Positions 43,527 to 53,260 of a DNA stretch of 64,000 nucleotides are shown piece by piece. Source of the stretch: Eubacterium ramulus ATCC 29099 (lineage in GTDB: Bacteria; Bacillota; Clostridia; Lachnospirales; Lachnospiraceae); the NCBI RefSeq assembly GCF_000469345.1, contig NZ_KI271158.1, positions 5,967 through 69,966 of the forward strand, read 5' to 3'. Made by a program: the position numbers and the translations under genes. Within the stretch, counting starts at the first letter, position 1. Each line of letters starts with the position of its first letter. Below the pieces are notes generated by a model. The model saw only the letters and a list, made by a program, of their open reading frames with translations, did not search any database and had not been told where the DNA came from.

Positions 43527-45025
43527 TCTTCCACATCCTCGACTTCTGAGTCTTCCTCAGATATATAATCCAGGAATTTTTCATTATACTTTCCACCCAT
43601 TTGTTTTTTTCGATTCATACGATCTGAATAGTATGCTGTTGCATCTTCTTCATTCATGTAAAAAGTACGTCCAATTGCCTTCTCAATATCGTTAAGAATA
43701 CCCTTTCTTGCATTTAATCCCTGCGCACGATTCTCGATATCTACCAGATTATACATCATCTCAAATGCGAGTTCTTCTTCTCCATATAGTCTGCTGCAAA
43801 CAGATTGCAATATTTTCCATTCTTCTGAACCGAAATTATCAAAACAAATCCAATCTGGATCATCAAATTCCATTCCAGTAACCTCTTTGTAAATAGTTGG
43901 TACTGAATCACAGAATTCATGTTTCTCCTGAACCCAAATACGGCGTATAGCTCGCAGTTCTTCAATTCGAATAAGTTTCAGTGTACTAAATTCTTCTGGT
44001 CCATTCAGATTGATATCCTGCTGAATTTCTAAAAGTTCTTTAAGCCATGCTTCGCGAACCTCTTTCTTATATGGTCCATGAAACAATTTGCCGTAATTAC
44101 CTTGTAAATTTCCATGCATTCTTCGAAAACTTCTCCGTTCACGATCACCTTCAGGATTTCCAAATTTATTTCTAAACTCTAATAATGGAGTCATCCATTC
44201 TTTTTCTTCATCATTAGCGATCATGGCCTCCATTGATTTATCGTTTTCTACCATTGTACAAACCCAACAACCAAAACGACTTTTGCCACATGATGGCATA
44301 CTTTTATCAACCATCAATGGGCATTCATTATCAGCTGTAGCTCCACGATACATGGTCATTAAATCCATATTAGAGTAACCCCAAGGATTTTTATACTGCA
44401 TTAGAAATACCCAAACATCATCATTTGACCAGGTTTCCAAAGGAGAAAAAACTAATTCATTGGCAAGTGTAGGATTTGGACTCAATAACTCTCGAACACG
44501 CTTTTTTTCGAGAGTTGTCATCGTTCTATTTCTACGAGAACTTTCTTGCTTTCTAGTTCCTAATACAAGAATAATTTCTCCATGTTCTGCTATTTTATTT
44601 TTTATAAAATTATTAACAGGTTTGATTTTTAAACGATCTGTGCACCAACGATATTTCATTCTTGGAAAAGGATATCCTCTTCCAATCAGATTCACCCAAA
44701 ACGTATCATTAAAGTCTGGAATCAATTTTTCAGGAATGAATGGAACCTGTTTTTCCTTTGCCATTTCTCTCATAGCATCTAATGATTTTTCAACCCATTT
44801 TGAGACGACCGGAGATTCAACTAATGTATCCGTATTCATGATATGTATTGGTTTTTTTCTTAACTCAACCGGAAGTCGTTCAATCGCCATCCAGACTAGC
44901 TGAACAGCTGCAGTACTATCTTTACCTCCTGAATAACCAATCATCCAAGGAATATCATCCGATAAGTATAGATTTTGAACTGTGGTAATCAGACCGTTTA
45001 TATATTCTTTTGTAATTGTAGCCAT
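43523..45025 (-). CDS. DNA phosphorothioation sulfurtransferase DndC
   Basis: A 500-residue PAPS-reductase/ATP-pyrophosphatase protein with the PP-loop SGGKDS (32-37). A cysteine cluster in CPLMVDKSMPSC and GCWVC (about 232-254) is the iron-sulfur site that handles the sulfur atom. It activates the DNA backbone phosphate and inserts sulfur. Length and motif order fit DndC. It is 11 bases downstream of dndB and overlaps dndD. Confidence 0.94.
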   Translation of the reverse strand: MATITKEYINGLITTVQNLYLSDDIPWMIGYSGGKDSTAAVQLVWMAIERLPVELRKKPIHIMNTDTLVESPVVSKWVEKSLDAMREMAKEKQVPFIPEKLIPDFNDTFWVNLIGRGYPFPRMKYRWCTDRLKIKPVNNFIKNKIAEHGEIILVLGTRKQESSRRNRTMTTLEKKRVRELLSPNPTLANELVFSPLETWSNDDVWVFLMQYKNPWGYSNMDLMTMYRGATADNECPLMVDKSMPSCGKSRFGCWVCTMVENDKSMEAMIANDEEKEWMTPLLEFRNKFGNPEGDRERRSFRRMHGNLQGNYGKLFHGPYKKEVREAWLKELLEIQQDINLNGPEEFSTLKLIRIEELRAIRRIWVQEKHEFCDSVPTIYKEVTGMEFDDPDWICFDNFGSEEWKILQSVCSRLYGEEELAFEMMYNLVDIENRAQGLNARKGILNDIEKAIGRTFYMNEEDATAYYSDRMNRKKQMGGKYNEKFLDYISEEDSEVEDVEE

Positions 45026-45036
45026 ATACTTAATTC

Positions 45037-46107
45037 CTATTCTGATAATGTCTTTTTCAGCGTTTTTTCAGCTGATTCTTCGTCCGAAGATAACGGAAGA
45101 TTCAGATTATTTTTAAGGATATTAGCAATTAACATTGCTGCCTTTTTATTTGTAATGATTCTTCCATTTTGATTAATTGCACGCATTAGCCATTGATTAG
45201 AACTTCTGTGCCAATCAACCTTCTCAAGCCCCTTTAAACAGCTATCCAAGTCAATTTCTGGATGAATAAACAAATAATGTCCAATCCTTCCCAGTGCTTG
45301 TATTACAATACTTTGGGTAGCAATATAGTTTTCTCGTAAATCTACCTTTGTTATCTCTTTATTTTCTAATTCCTTCCATTGCGACATATGAAGGCAAACA
45401 CATGACCAAAAGCGGTATAAGAAGACATCAGCCGAATCCAATGAACGACGTCCAATAATAGCCTTGTTGGCAGTATAAAATGTATTCAGTGTAAAAAGGC
45501 TTGAAGAGTATTTACCTAGAATATCTTTTTCCTTATCTGTATATGTATTTAAAAATGGGATCTTCCCTATTACTTCTCGTGTAATTACCGCCATTCCATC
45601 TCTAGAATCGTATAATTCAGAAATGGAGTTTGATGTCTTTACAGCATTTTTATTTAAATCTGTAAAAATTTGCTGACTTTGAGCCAATCCTTTATCAGCA
45701 AAGAATACAATAGAAATTGTTTCATCTCCTAAAGATGGATCTTCCTGAAGAGCTTCCAGTATTGCTGATTTTCTATGCTGTCCATCATTAATTAAAAATT
45801 TTGCATCCATACTTATTTCCAAAACACCAACATCTGGTACCTCAGTGGACGAACAAAATTTAAAATCTCCATCTATTGAAGCTGCTAGAGCGGAAAAAAC
45901 GTAAGATTCTCTGTTATCTAAAATGTACTTACTAATTACAGGAATTCGAGTCTCATTAAGTTTTCGCTGAGCCCTATACTCTGGCAGTACATATTCATCA
46001 TCTGATGGGAATAACCTAGACAGCATTTTTAGCGGCACCATTGCTATATAGTATTCCTTTTTTGCTTGTTTTCCCCTCACAACAGGGAATTTATATACAA
46101 ACTCCAT
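45037..46107 (-). CDS. DGQHR-domain regulator DndB
   Basis: A 356-residue protein with the DGQHR signature at 108-112 (INDGQHRKSAI), characteristic of DndB. In studied systems DndB represses the dnd operon and tunes modification frequency. GGAGAG precedes the ATG. It is the first gene of the dnd operon, and a strong promoter overlapped by a 36-bp palindrome lies just upstream, which fits autoregulation; direct binding is inference. DpdB of 7-deazaguanine systems is related, but the neighbouring dndC-dndE fix this as the phosphorothioation type. Confidence 0.92.
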   Translation of the reverse strand: MEFVYKFPVVRGKQAKKEYYIAMVPLKMLSRLFPSDDEYVLPEYRAQRKLNETRIPVISKYILDNRESYVFSALAASIDGDFKFCSSTEVPDVGVLEISMDAKFLINDGQHRKSAILEALQEDPSLGDETISIVFFADKGLAQSQQIFTDLNKNAVKTSNSISELYDSRDGMAVITREVIGKIPFLNTYTDKEKDILGKYSSSLFTLNTFYTANKAIIGRRSLDSADVFLYRFWSCVCLHMSQWKELENKEITKVDLRENYIATQSIVIQALGRIGHYLFIHPEIDLDSCLKGLEKVDWHRSSNQWLMRAINQNGRIITNKKAAMLIANILKNNLNLPLSSDEESAEKTLKKTLSE

Positions 46108-46128
46108 TTTCTCTCCTAAAGCATCAAA

Positions 46129-46182
46129 CGAGATATACTTAAGTATCTACTTAAGTATATCTCGCAGACTGAAACATGTCAA
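46129..46182 (-). promoter_or_regulatory. Promoter and palindromic operator of the dnd operon
   Basis: On the minus strand TTGACA (46182-46177) and TATACT (46159-46154) are spaced by 17 bases, close to consensus. A perfect inverted repeat with 17-base arms (46129-46145 and 46148-46164, two-base centre) overlaps the -10 box and the likely start point, as an operator would. There is no T-run typical of a terminator on the minus strand. DndB is the obvious candidate binder. Confidence 0.8.
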
Positions 46183-46226
46183 TATTCTTGTGCTATTATC
46201 AGAATCTGTCCTTCTTCAAAATCACA

Positions 46227-46910
46227 TTAATTTTTAAAGTTTATAACAAATTTATTCTCTAAATGCTCCTTCTTAATCCAGCGTATAATATTATCCGTAA
46301 CATCACTCACGTTAGCTTTTTTATTTGTTACAGAAACAATAAAGGATCTTATTTCATCACTCAGATTCAAGCTTTCCTCTAATTGATCAACATCATCTAT
46401 ACTTTTCTTCAGAAGAGTTAATCTTGAATTAACGCCATCATCAGACAACGATAACCCATTCCAGTCACTTCCATTGGCTATATTGATTCTGATTTTTGAT
46501 ACGCTTTCCGAATCTGATGCCAAATTCCCCAATGTATTGATCTTCGAAATGCTTCCGGCCGTCTTCTTCTGATGGTATGATTTCCATTCCTTCGTAAGAT
46601 TCGCATTTACCTTTTTGTTTATATGCTGACGTGCGCCGTTCAAAGAATCGGCATCTACTACACTGGACGATATCACATTTCTCAACTGTGTTATGCCTTC
46701 TTCTAGGTTTGTGACTGTCTCGCTAGTGATTGAATAATCCATCAACTGAGTGGCCTTTTGTAATTTACTCATAGAAGATGAAAAATCCTTAACTATAGTC
46801 GAATAGTCCGAATCATTTTTTGCCTTCTTCTCAGCATCTAAAGCCGCATTTTCAACTATATCTAACTGCTTCATCTTTTTAATAGACTTGTTTAAGCTAT
46901 CCGATAACAT
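46227..46910 (-). CDS. Coiled-coil protein after the DpdH-like ATPase (unknown)
   Basis: A 227-residue, lysine- and serine-rich, almost entirely helical protein with heptad-like stretches (about 1-90 and 165-200) and no catalytic motif. AGGAGGTG precedes the ATG. The gene overlaps the end of the P-loop ATPase gene by 14 bases, so it belongs to the helicase operon and is its last member. It may be a structural or regulatory partner of the ATPase. I do not recognise it among known Dnd, Dpd or Ssp components. Confidence 0.55.
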   Translation of the reverse strand: MLSDSLNKSIKKMKQLDIVENAALDAEKKAKNDSDYSTIVKDFSSSMSKLQKATQLMDYSITSETVTNLEEGITQLRNVISSSVVDADSLNGARQHINKKVNANLTKEWKSYHQKKTAGSISKINTLGNLASDSESVSKIRINIANGSDWNGLSLSDDGVNSRLTLLKKSIDDVDQLEESLNLSDEIRSFIVSVTNKKANVSDVTDNIIRWIKKEHLENKFVINFKN

Positions 46911-49900
46911 GATTTTTCTTCACCTCCTCGATAACCAGCTGACATTCATCAAGCATTTTAGTCTCGTCAAGATACTTGGTTTCATATGCTTCGCCAGATC
47001 CCACTCCCTTATGTTTCATTCTTGTCTCAACCTCACTATTTGCCTTTTCCATATCATTTGCTACAAGTTTCAACAAATCAACGAACGGTTTCAATGTCTG
47101 CATTGGATCACGGCTTAACCTAATTAAAGCCTCGATAGAATCTTCTATTTCTGCTATTTGCATTGCATTCTTTATTGAACTCAATATTGATGTCGAATTC
47201 TTTTTACAGTTATTAATCCAAGTTGAATCATAATGTACCGCAATGCTGACATGACTCTTTTGAGCCTGTTGATAGAAGCTTCCCACTTTTTTGATGATGT
47301 CTTCTATATCGCTGGAATCTTCAAATTCTTCCAGATCAATATATTTCTTCAACACTTCTATTTGTAAAGAAAGCGCAGCTTTCTCATCTCCAACAACGAT
47401 ATCTACTCGATCCAAAACTTTCTTTAAATATTCGCTGAAAATTCGTCTTTTCTTTACCGGATCATTGAGCTGTAAATCAGACTCTTCAAATCGAAGACCT
47501 GTTTTGATGGTTTTTCGAACAGCCTTGTTAAACGCAATATGATCGAATTCATAATTAGTGGATGTCAAGGCAGTTCCTTGTGGCAGATTATAATACTGTA
47601 ATACGCAATTACGTGCATCTTTTCCATCCGCCCCATTCGTCATCTTCATCAGGTCATTCCAGTTTTTTGTATGCCCGTTGTTTGTTTGAACTGAAGGGTT
47701 TTTATGCAAAAGCATGTCTGGTGTGAAATTCTGCGGATTCTGATAATTCTTACAGTATCCATTCAAAATCAACCTCAGAAACTCCGCTGCTGTTGCATAT
47801 GTAAAATAATCAGCCTGAGTATCATCATAATGCATAATTGCATTTACTATGAGCGGCTTTATGCTATCACTCCATTTTTGAACTCGATAAAGGTAGTCTG
47901 TAGATCCTTTAAAATTCCATGACTTTTTACCCACTTCACTCCATCGCACAAAGGCTTCAATGATTTTTCTTGATTCTATAGAGGCTGGCAGAGTAACAAC
48001 GGCATCACTTTTCATAGTCTGACGTTCAAATGCAACTAGGTATTTATTTCCAGTATCGCGGATTTTTAGCATTGCATCAATAGATATTCCCTCGGAAAGC
48101 CAATCAATAGTGTTATACAGATAATCATTTATATTCTTTCTCGCATCATTTAAGGCTCGAACATTCTTTGTGGTAGCTCCTATGCTAAGCTTATAATCCT
48201 TATTTTCGATCCAGCGATCCACTTCTGCCAATGCAATAAGCACTTGTTCGTTTTCTTTTTCAATTGGCTCATCCACTTTAGGTGGATGCGTTGTATCACC
48301 TCCTGATGTATCAGTCTCTACACCTGGCTCATCAGGAACTGATACCTCGTTACCATCAATAATTGGTAAGCCTAATTCTTCATATACATCTGAAGGAATT
48401 CCTGCAATATGCTTTATTCCGTTCTTTTCATAAGTTTGTAACTTACCATTTCCCCAGATATACATGAAATGAGACAACCTAATTTTAGTTGCATCATTTA
48501 AAGAATTGTTATTATAAATCGCATTCTGTAACTCTGGATTCGCTGCATGAAACGATGGTCGTTTTACTGGGAACTCATCCAAATGATCTAACGCATCTTT
48601 TATATATGGCTCGATAATCTCTCTCATCAATGCACGGGGATTACGTTTGGCAATGTCTTGTTTTTCATACAAGAAAAGAATAGCGTTCTTCGTAAATGGG
48701 AATAGATTTATACTTTTTCCCTCAAGCTTATACTCTCCCCAGCCTTTTCCATTTGTAACTGTATGAACTGGATAAGAATCCATGCTTGCCTTACCTACTT
48801 CAACCCATTTCTGTATAACGTCAGATTCAAGAGAAATAGTGTTCAAATATTTTGCAAAAAATTCAATTAGTCCATTCTGATTTCCGGAAAACAGATCGTC
48901 TGGAACATATACAAAGTTATGAATTCTTCCCTTAGTATTTGTCTTAAACTTCTCACGGTAATAACCATCCGTAGAACCAACGATTGCATTTATTCTGCAC
49001 ATGTTCTTGTCTGGGTATTCGATCTTATCTGTTAGCAAAGCATCAAGAAGCGAGTCATCTACACCGGATGCAGCGGTTATATCTTCTATAAGGATCGTTA
49101 GTGTCTTTCCCTGTTTAAACAATTCCTGACGAATCTCTTCTATTACATTCGCCAAATCACCCGGCTCCAGACCAGCACATCTCTGAATTACTTTCTCAAC
49201 AAATAAGTTCACATATGCTTTAATTGAATTAATAAATGGAACATCATCTATCATATTCTTTGCAATTTTACGCGCTTTCTCATCTGCACTTGCTAAGATT
49301 TGATAATAGAGTTCTGTGTCAATCTGTAAATCCTCTTGATGGAACTCAGGAATAGAATCATTTATTTCATTTGACTTATTCTCAGCAAACCTTGTATATA
49401 TACGGTCAATAGGGCCGTCATCTTCCATTAATTTTTCTTTGAATAATGAATTTTGGAGTAATGCGATTAAATGCTTACGATTAACATTACTTATTTTTCT
49501 TTCTCCATTCTCATCACCAGCTTTTCCATTATCATTAGTGATTTGAATAATAAACTGATAATAAATGGTTTCTTTAAGTTCGTTTTCTGGAACAGTTGTT
49601 GTTGCGGAAACAAGCTTTTTGTAAAGTTCTTTATTCGGAAGATTTTTTATCTCTGGTAACTCGATTAATTGTTTGATGGTACCTTTTAAAGTATTATCCG
49701 CTCTTCGAATAGGGAGTACGATTTCATTATCTGATTTTCTAATCTCCAAAACCGTATTGATCCATCTGATCAAATGTGATTTACCTGCACCACTATCTCC
49801 GATAACAAGAACAAACTGGTCTTCTTCTCTTTCCGTCATAAACTGATCATATACTTCCTCTTCAGTTTTTGGATATTTTTTGTCCTGTTCCGGAACTTCA

Positions 49901-50037
49901 GCATGATCTGTTAAATGCTCTGTAATATAAAGCTTTTTCATCGGAACATGTGTCGCAAGGAAATCGCCTTGAGAGTTATGCATAACATCCGGACGAATAA
50001 CATCCATATACCTTTTTCTGGCTACTTCTTTATTCAC
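46897..50037 (-). CDS. DpdH-like P-loop ATPase
   Basis: A 1,046-residue protein. The N-terminal signature GDFLATHVPMKK (24-35) and Walker A GDSGAGKSHLIRW (80-92) resemble what I recall of DpdH, the large ATPase of the Dpd 7-deazaguanine defence system. An acidic Walker B-like strand (LTILIEDITA) follows near 318. The C-terminal half is helical. The start is GTG at 50037 with AGGGGGT upstream, overlapping the preceding gene by eight bases. It probably assembles with the small protein and helicases encoded upstream. The family match is from memory of patterns. Confidence 0.65.
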   Translation of the reverse strand: MNKEVARKRYMDVIRPDVMHNSQGDFLATHVPMKKLYITEHLTDHAEVPEQDKKYPKTEEEVYDQFMTEREEDQFVLVIGDSGAGKSHLIRWINTVLEIRKSDNEIVLPIRRADNTLKGTIKQLIELPEIKNLPNKELYKKLVSATTTVPENELKETIYYQFIIQITNDNGKAGDENGERKISNVNRKHLIALLQNSLFKEKLMEDDGPIDRIYTRFAENKSNEINDSIPEFHQEDLQIDTELYYQILASADEKARKIAKNMIDDVPFINSIKAYVNLFVEKVIQRCAGLEPGDLANVIEEIRQELFKQGKTLTILIEDITAASGVDDSLLDALLTDKIEYPDKNMCRINAIVGSTDGYYREKFKTNTKGRIHNFVYVPDDLFSGNQNGLIEFFAKYLNTISLESDVIQKWVEVGKASMDSYPVHTVTNGKGWGEYKLEGKSINLFPFTKNAILFLYEKQDIAKRNPRALMREIIEPYIKDALDHLDEFPVKRPSFHAANPELQNAIYNNNSLNDATKIRLSHFMYIWGNGKLQTYEKNGIKHIAGIPSDVYEELGLPIIDGNEVSVPDEPGVETDTSGGDTTHPPKVDEPIEKENEQVLIALAEVDRWIENKDYKLSIGATTKNVRALNDARKNINDYLYNTIDWLSEGISIDAMLKIRDTGNKYLVAFERQTMKSDAVVTLPASIESRKIIEAFVRWSEVGKKSWNFKGSTDYLYRVQKWSDSIKPLIVNAIMHYDDTQADYFTYATAAEFLRLILNGYCKNYQNPQNFTPDMLLHKNPSVQTNNGHTKNWNDLMKMTNGADGKDARNCVLQYYNLPQGTALTSTNYEFDHIAFNKAVRKTIKTGLRFEESDLQLNDPVKKRRIFSEYLKKVLDRVDIVVGDEKAALSLQIEVLKKYIDLEEFEDSSDIEDIIKKVGSFYQQAQKSHVSIAVHYDSTWINNCKKNSTSILSSIKNAMQIAEIEDSIEALIRLSRDPMQTLKPFVDLLKLVANDMEKANSEVETRMKHKGVGSGEAYETKYLDETKMLDECQLVIEEVKKNHVIG

Positions 50038-50824
50038 GTTTTACCCCCTTATACACAATCGATGAAACTGGTTGATTAAAAAGTTCTTTAGATGGATACA
50101 AAATCCACTTCATGTCTTGGTCGCTACCAAACTTAAGAACAATTTCCCCATTCTCATGAAGTTCGCGCAATGCACTGGACATTGCTATATTAAAATTCCT
50201 ATCTCCCGTTTTTTCAGATAGAATGACTTTACCATATTGCATAAATTTTGACATAAAAACATCGATTGGATACTCAGTTTTCTTTTCCAAATTCAGTAGA
50301 CTTATTACGTTTTTACAGTAAACATACGCATTAGGTAAAAACGTGAATCCGTTCATGCAGCCAAATCCTAAAAATTGGGACCAAAAACGCCATCCTCGAA
50401 TCATTGGAGCCTTTATCGTTTCTCCTGTACGTTCTGACAAAAGATTTAACATATTTGAATCTGAAATTGCTCCATATTCGTAAACTCTTTCATTTAAATT
50501 CACGATAATATTCGAGCATTTCCAAAATTGGCTTTCTTCAAATTCTGGTAATACAGTAATTACATGTTTTCTAAATTCATTTATATTTTTTAGCTGCTTA
50601 TTAGAATCAACCAAAGAGATTATGCCATCTTTATTTTCTACTAGTTTCAGCTCAGTGGCAGTCTTAAATATCGCAGAAAAGTAGGAAGTTCCTTCATATA
50701 TTTCAGGCGGCTCCATCAAGGCCTGCAGTTCGTTTCGTGGAATACTCTTCTTATTTTCCACTATCTTATATAAGGCAAAAACTCTAGCTGGAATTGCCTC
50801 TGTAACCATGCTACCTACAAACAT
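50030..50824 (-). CDS. DpdG-like small protein
   Basis: A 264-residue protein without catalytic motifs. Its start (TEAIPARVFALYKIVENKK) resembles a winged-helix-like opening, and its place between a RecQ-like helicase and the large ATPase is that of DpdG. GAGGAGG precedes the ATG. It overlaps the ATPase gene by eight bases. The assignment depends mainly on gene order; an alternative is an unrelated linker or DNA-recognition subunit. Confidence 0.5.
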   Translation of the reverse strand: MFVGSMVTEAIPARVFALYKIVENKKSIPRNELQALMEPPEIYEGTSYFSAIFKTATELKLVENKDGIISLVDSNKQLKNINEFRKHVITVLPEFEESQFWKCSNIIVNLNERVYEYGAISDSNMLNLLSERTGETIKAPMIRGWRFWSQFLGFGCMNGFTFLPNAYVYCKNVISLLNLEKKTEYPIDVFMSKFMQYGKVILSEKTGDRNFNIAMSSALRELHENGEIVLKFGSDQDMKWILYPSKELFNQPVSSIVYKGVKRE

Positions 50825-50836
50825 AACATTCCTCCT

Positions 50837-53260
50837 CTATCTAATCACTTTTCCGTCAATATCTAACGAAATCGTCTTATCAGAAGTATTTGAAATACAA
50901 AAATCATTTTTCGATATATGGATTACCGTATTTCCTTTTTTTATGCACTTTCTAACCTGTTGATATTCTTCCCTTGCCACAACAGGATCATCACTATAAA
51001 CAGCCATAACAACTCCTGAAATATAATACCCATTATCATATTTTAGAAGTGTTTTTAATTCCTGATAATTGACGTATATTAATTCAGGATGGCGGTCTTC
51101 ATCATATAAGATGCTATCATTCGTCACCACTACATTAGGCTGATATTGCTTTATTATTTCTGTTGAATCCTGTTGTGAAATAATCAATGCCTCTCGAGTA
51201 TGCGAAAAAAACTCTTTAACACTCGGTGTCAGCGTTTTTCTTGGAATATCTACACCAACCAGTAAAGGAAAACGATTTATTTCATCACGGACAACATTAA
51301 TATGTTGCCCACATCCAGGACAGTATTCTGAAACCAATGGATATGTCTCATAAAACATAGAAGACCAACATAATTGTGCTTCCTTTTCTATTGCATTTCT
51401 CATAAGAGAAAATGAAGATAATGATTTAGCAACCTCTTTTTCTCGAACCGCTTCAAATAATGTTTTTGCCTCTTCCGTATTTGAAGTGATCAAATCATTT
51501 ACTATTTTCACTGTAAATATATATCGATTATCATCGTCCAGTTCGATTGCCGATATCCGAATCAAGTCATATCTATTAAGCAGTAATAATACATTGATAT
51601 TCCACTTCTCGTCAGTATCATTTCCTTCTTCAAAATAATTAATCCGGCTATAGTTTGGCTTAGTCGAGGCAAAAATTGATATTTCTCCTCCACTCCACAT
51701 GTTAGCTGGATTCTTGTACATGCTCCACCAACGTCCCCATAGTTTTTCAGTAGTTAGCACTTTACTTACATGTTTATATGCCTTGTTAACATCATTCATC
51801 TCAATGCACATAATACTTAAACACTGAAGGCCATCTCTTCCACCTCTACCAAGCTCCTGGTAATATGAGTCTGGACCATCTGGAACATATAGATGTAATA
51901 CGGTTCTCACATCTGGTTTATCAACACCAACTCCAAATGCAGAGGTCGCGATCATAATCTCATATTGATTATCTGACCACTCATTAATTAATACTAATCT
52001 CTCATCTGATTTTGTATCGCCGGTAAATGTTTTTATATTAGAATATCCATATCCCTCAAAAAAGGTTTTCCATTGTTCCGCTTCATATGGAGAATTTACA
52101 TACAAGATTAAAGGTTTCGGCATAATATTGATTAGATTTAGAACTTTTGCTCGCTTCTCTTTATATGACTTTGCTTTAACCATTATAAATCTTGGTTCTT
52201 TGCGCAACGCATCACATCGGATTTCCAACCACTTTCCAGGCTCTGAAAACATTTTTTTCAGAGTTATAACTGTATCATCCTTGAATGTTGCAGACAGCAA
52301 AAACGTCCTAATGTCAGGATTTACTTTGAGCAGATCTCTTCTCCAAGGTCCCAAACATTGATAATCAACTCTAAAAAAGTCACCCCATGCTACAACAATA
52401 TGTGCTTCGTCAATAATGATATTTTTAATATACCTTAAAGAATTTGCATAGCTTATCAATTCTTTAAAGTGTTCATTTTTTATCAATGCTTCCGGCGATA
52501 TAAATAATAATTTAGCGGTTTGGTTCTTGATCGCATTTGATATTTTTTCAATATTCTTAGAACCGCTGTAGTAACAAAAGATTTCTCCATCCTGAGATAT
52601 TTTGATATTTTTCTTAGCAACTCGCTCTTGATCAATAGCCAACGATACAGTTGGAACAACCACTATTGACAAGCCTGTTTTTTCATAGCTTATTGCCTGA
52701 GTCACTAAACTCTTTCCACCACCAGTCGGCATAGATACTAATGTCGTGTAAGTTTCTGGTGTATTCAATGCCCCATATACGCACAACTTTTGTTGAATAG
52801 ATTTAAATTCCTTAAATCCAGTCAATTCACGAAGATATTTATTGGTAGCCAAACAATATGGAGAGTTGTTTGTCGGAATTTCCGTACTGCTATTGATAAA
52901 TGCCTTTTCTACGAATTCTTTATGTTCTATGTATTCCGGAATCTCATAGGTTGTATAATACTTATGTGATGAAGGATTGAAATAGATTCCGTAGTGATTA
53001 TCATCTAGCAAACCATATTCTTCAATTCTCAATTCCGTTTGGTATGAAAGCATGAAATTTCTCAGCGAACTAATATAATCGGATTTTCCTGCTGTTCCCT
53101 CTCTATACTTTTTATATGTATTAAGCAAACGAATAGCCATGTTTTCCAGAGCATTATCAACAGCATTCGGATACTCTGCTTTCGTTAGGAACCAGTCCCC
53201 TTCAGCTTCTTCATTTATGACCTTTTCAATATTTTCTATAATATTATGCTTCTCTATCAT
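50837..53260 (-). CDS. DpdF-like RecQ-type DEAD/DEAH helicase
   Basis: A helicase of about 807 residues. Using the numbering of the slightly longer frame, motif I is MPTGGGKS (185-192), motif II is IDEAHIVVAWGDFFR (about 287) with the RecQ-like aromatic-rich tail, and motif VI is ELGRGGRDG. A paired-cysteine site (YCPGCGQH) sits in the C-terminal third. Superfamily-2 helicases of this kind are DpdF in Dpd systems. The ATG at 53260 overlaps the SNF2 gene stop (ATGA) and is preferred over one at 53284. It should act with the SNF2-type protein. Confidence 0.7.
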   Translation of the reverse strand: MIEKHNIIENIEKVINEEAEGDWFLTKAEYPNAVDNALENMAIRLLNTYKKYREGTAGKSDYISSLRNFMLSYQTELRIEEYGLLDDNHYGIYFNPSSHKYYTTYEIPEYIEHKEFVEKAFINSSTEIPTNNSPYCLATNKYLRELTGFKEFKSIQQKLCVYGALNTPETYTTLVSMPTGGGKSLVTQAISYEKTGLSIVVVPTVSLAIDQERVAKKNIKISQDGEIFCYYSGSKNIEKISNAIKNQTAKLLFISPEALIKNEHFKELISYANSLRYIKNIIIDEAHIVVAWGDFFRVDYQCLGPWRRDLLKVNPDIRTFLLSATFKDDTVITLKKMFSEPGKWLEIRCDALRKEPRFIMVKAKSYKEKRAKVLNLINIMPKPLILYVNSPYEAEQWKTFFEGYGYSNIKTFTGDTKSDERLVLINEWSDNQYEIMIATSAFGVGVDKPDVRTVLHLYVPDGPDSYYQELGRGGRDGLQCLSIMCIEMNDVNKAYKHVSKVLTTEKLWGRWWSMYKNPANMWSGGEISIFASTKPNYSRINYFEEGNDTDEKWNINVLLLLNRYDLIRISAIELDDDNRYIFTVKIVNDLITSNTEEAKTLFEAVREKEVAKSLSSFSLMRNAIEKEAQLCWSSMFYETYPLVSEYCPGCGQHINVVRDEINRFPLLVGVDIPRKTLTPSVKEFFSHTREALIISQQDSTEIIKQYQPNVVVTNDSILYDEDRHPELIYVNYQELKTLLKYDNGYYISGVVMAVYSDDPVVAREEYQQVRKCIKKGNTVIHISKNDFCISNTSDKTISLDIDGKVIR

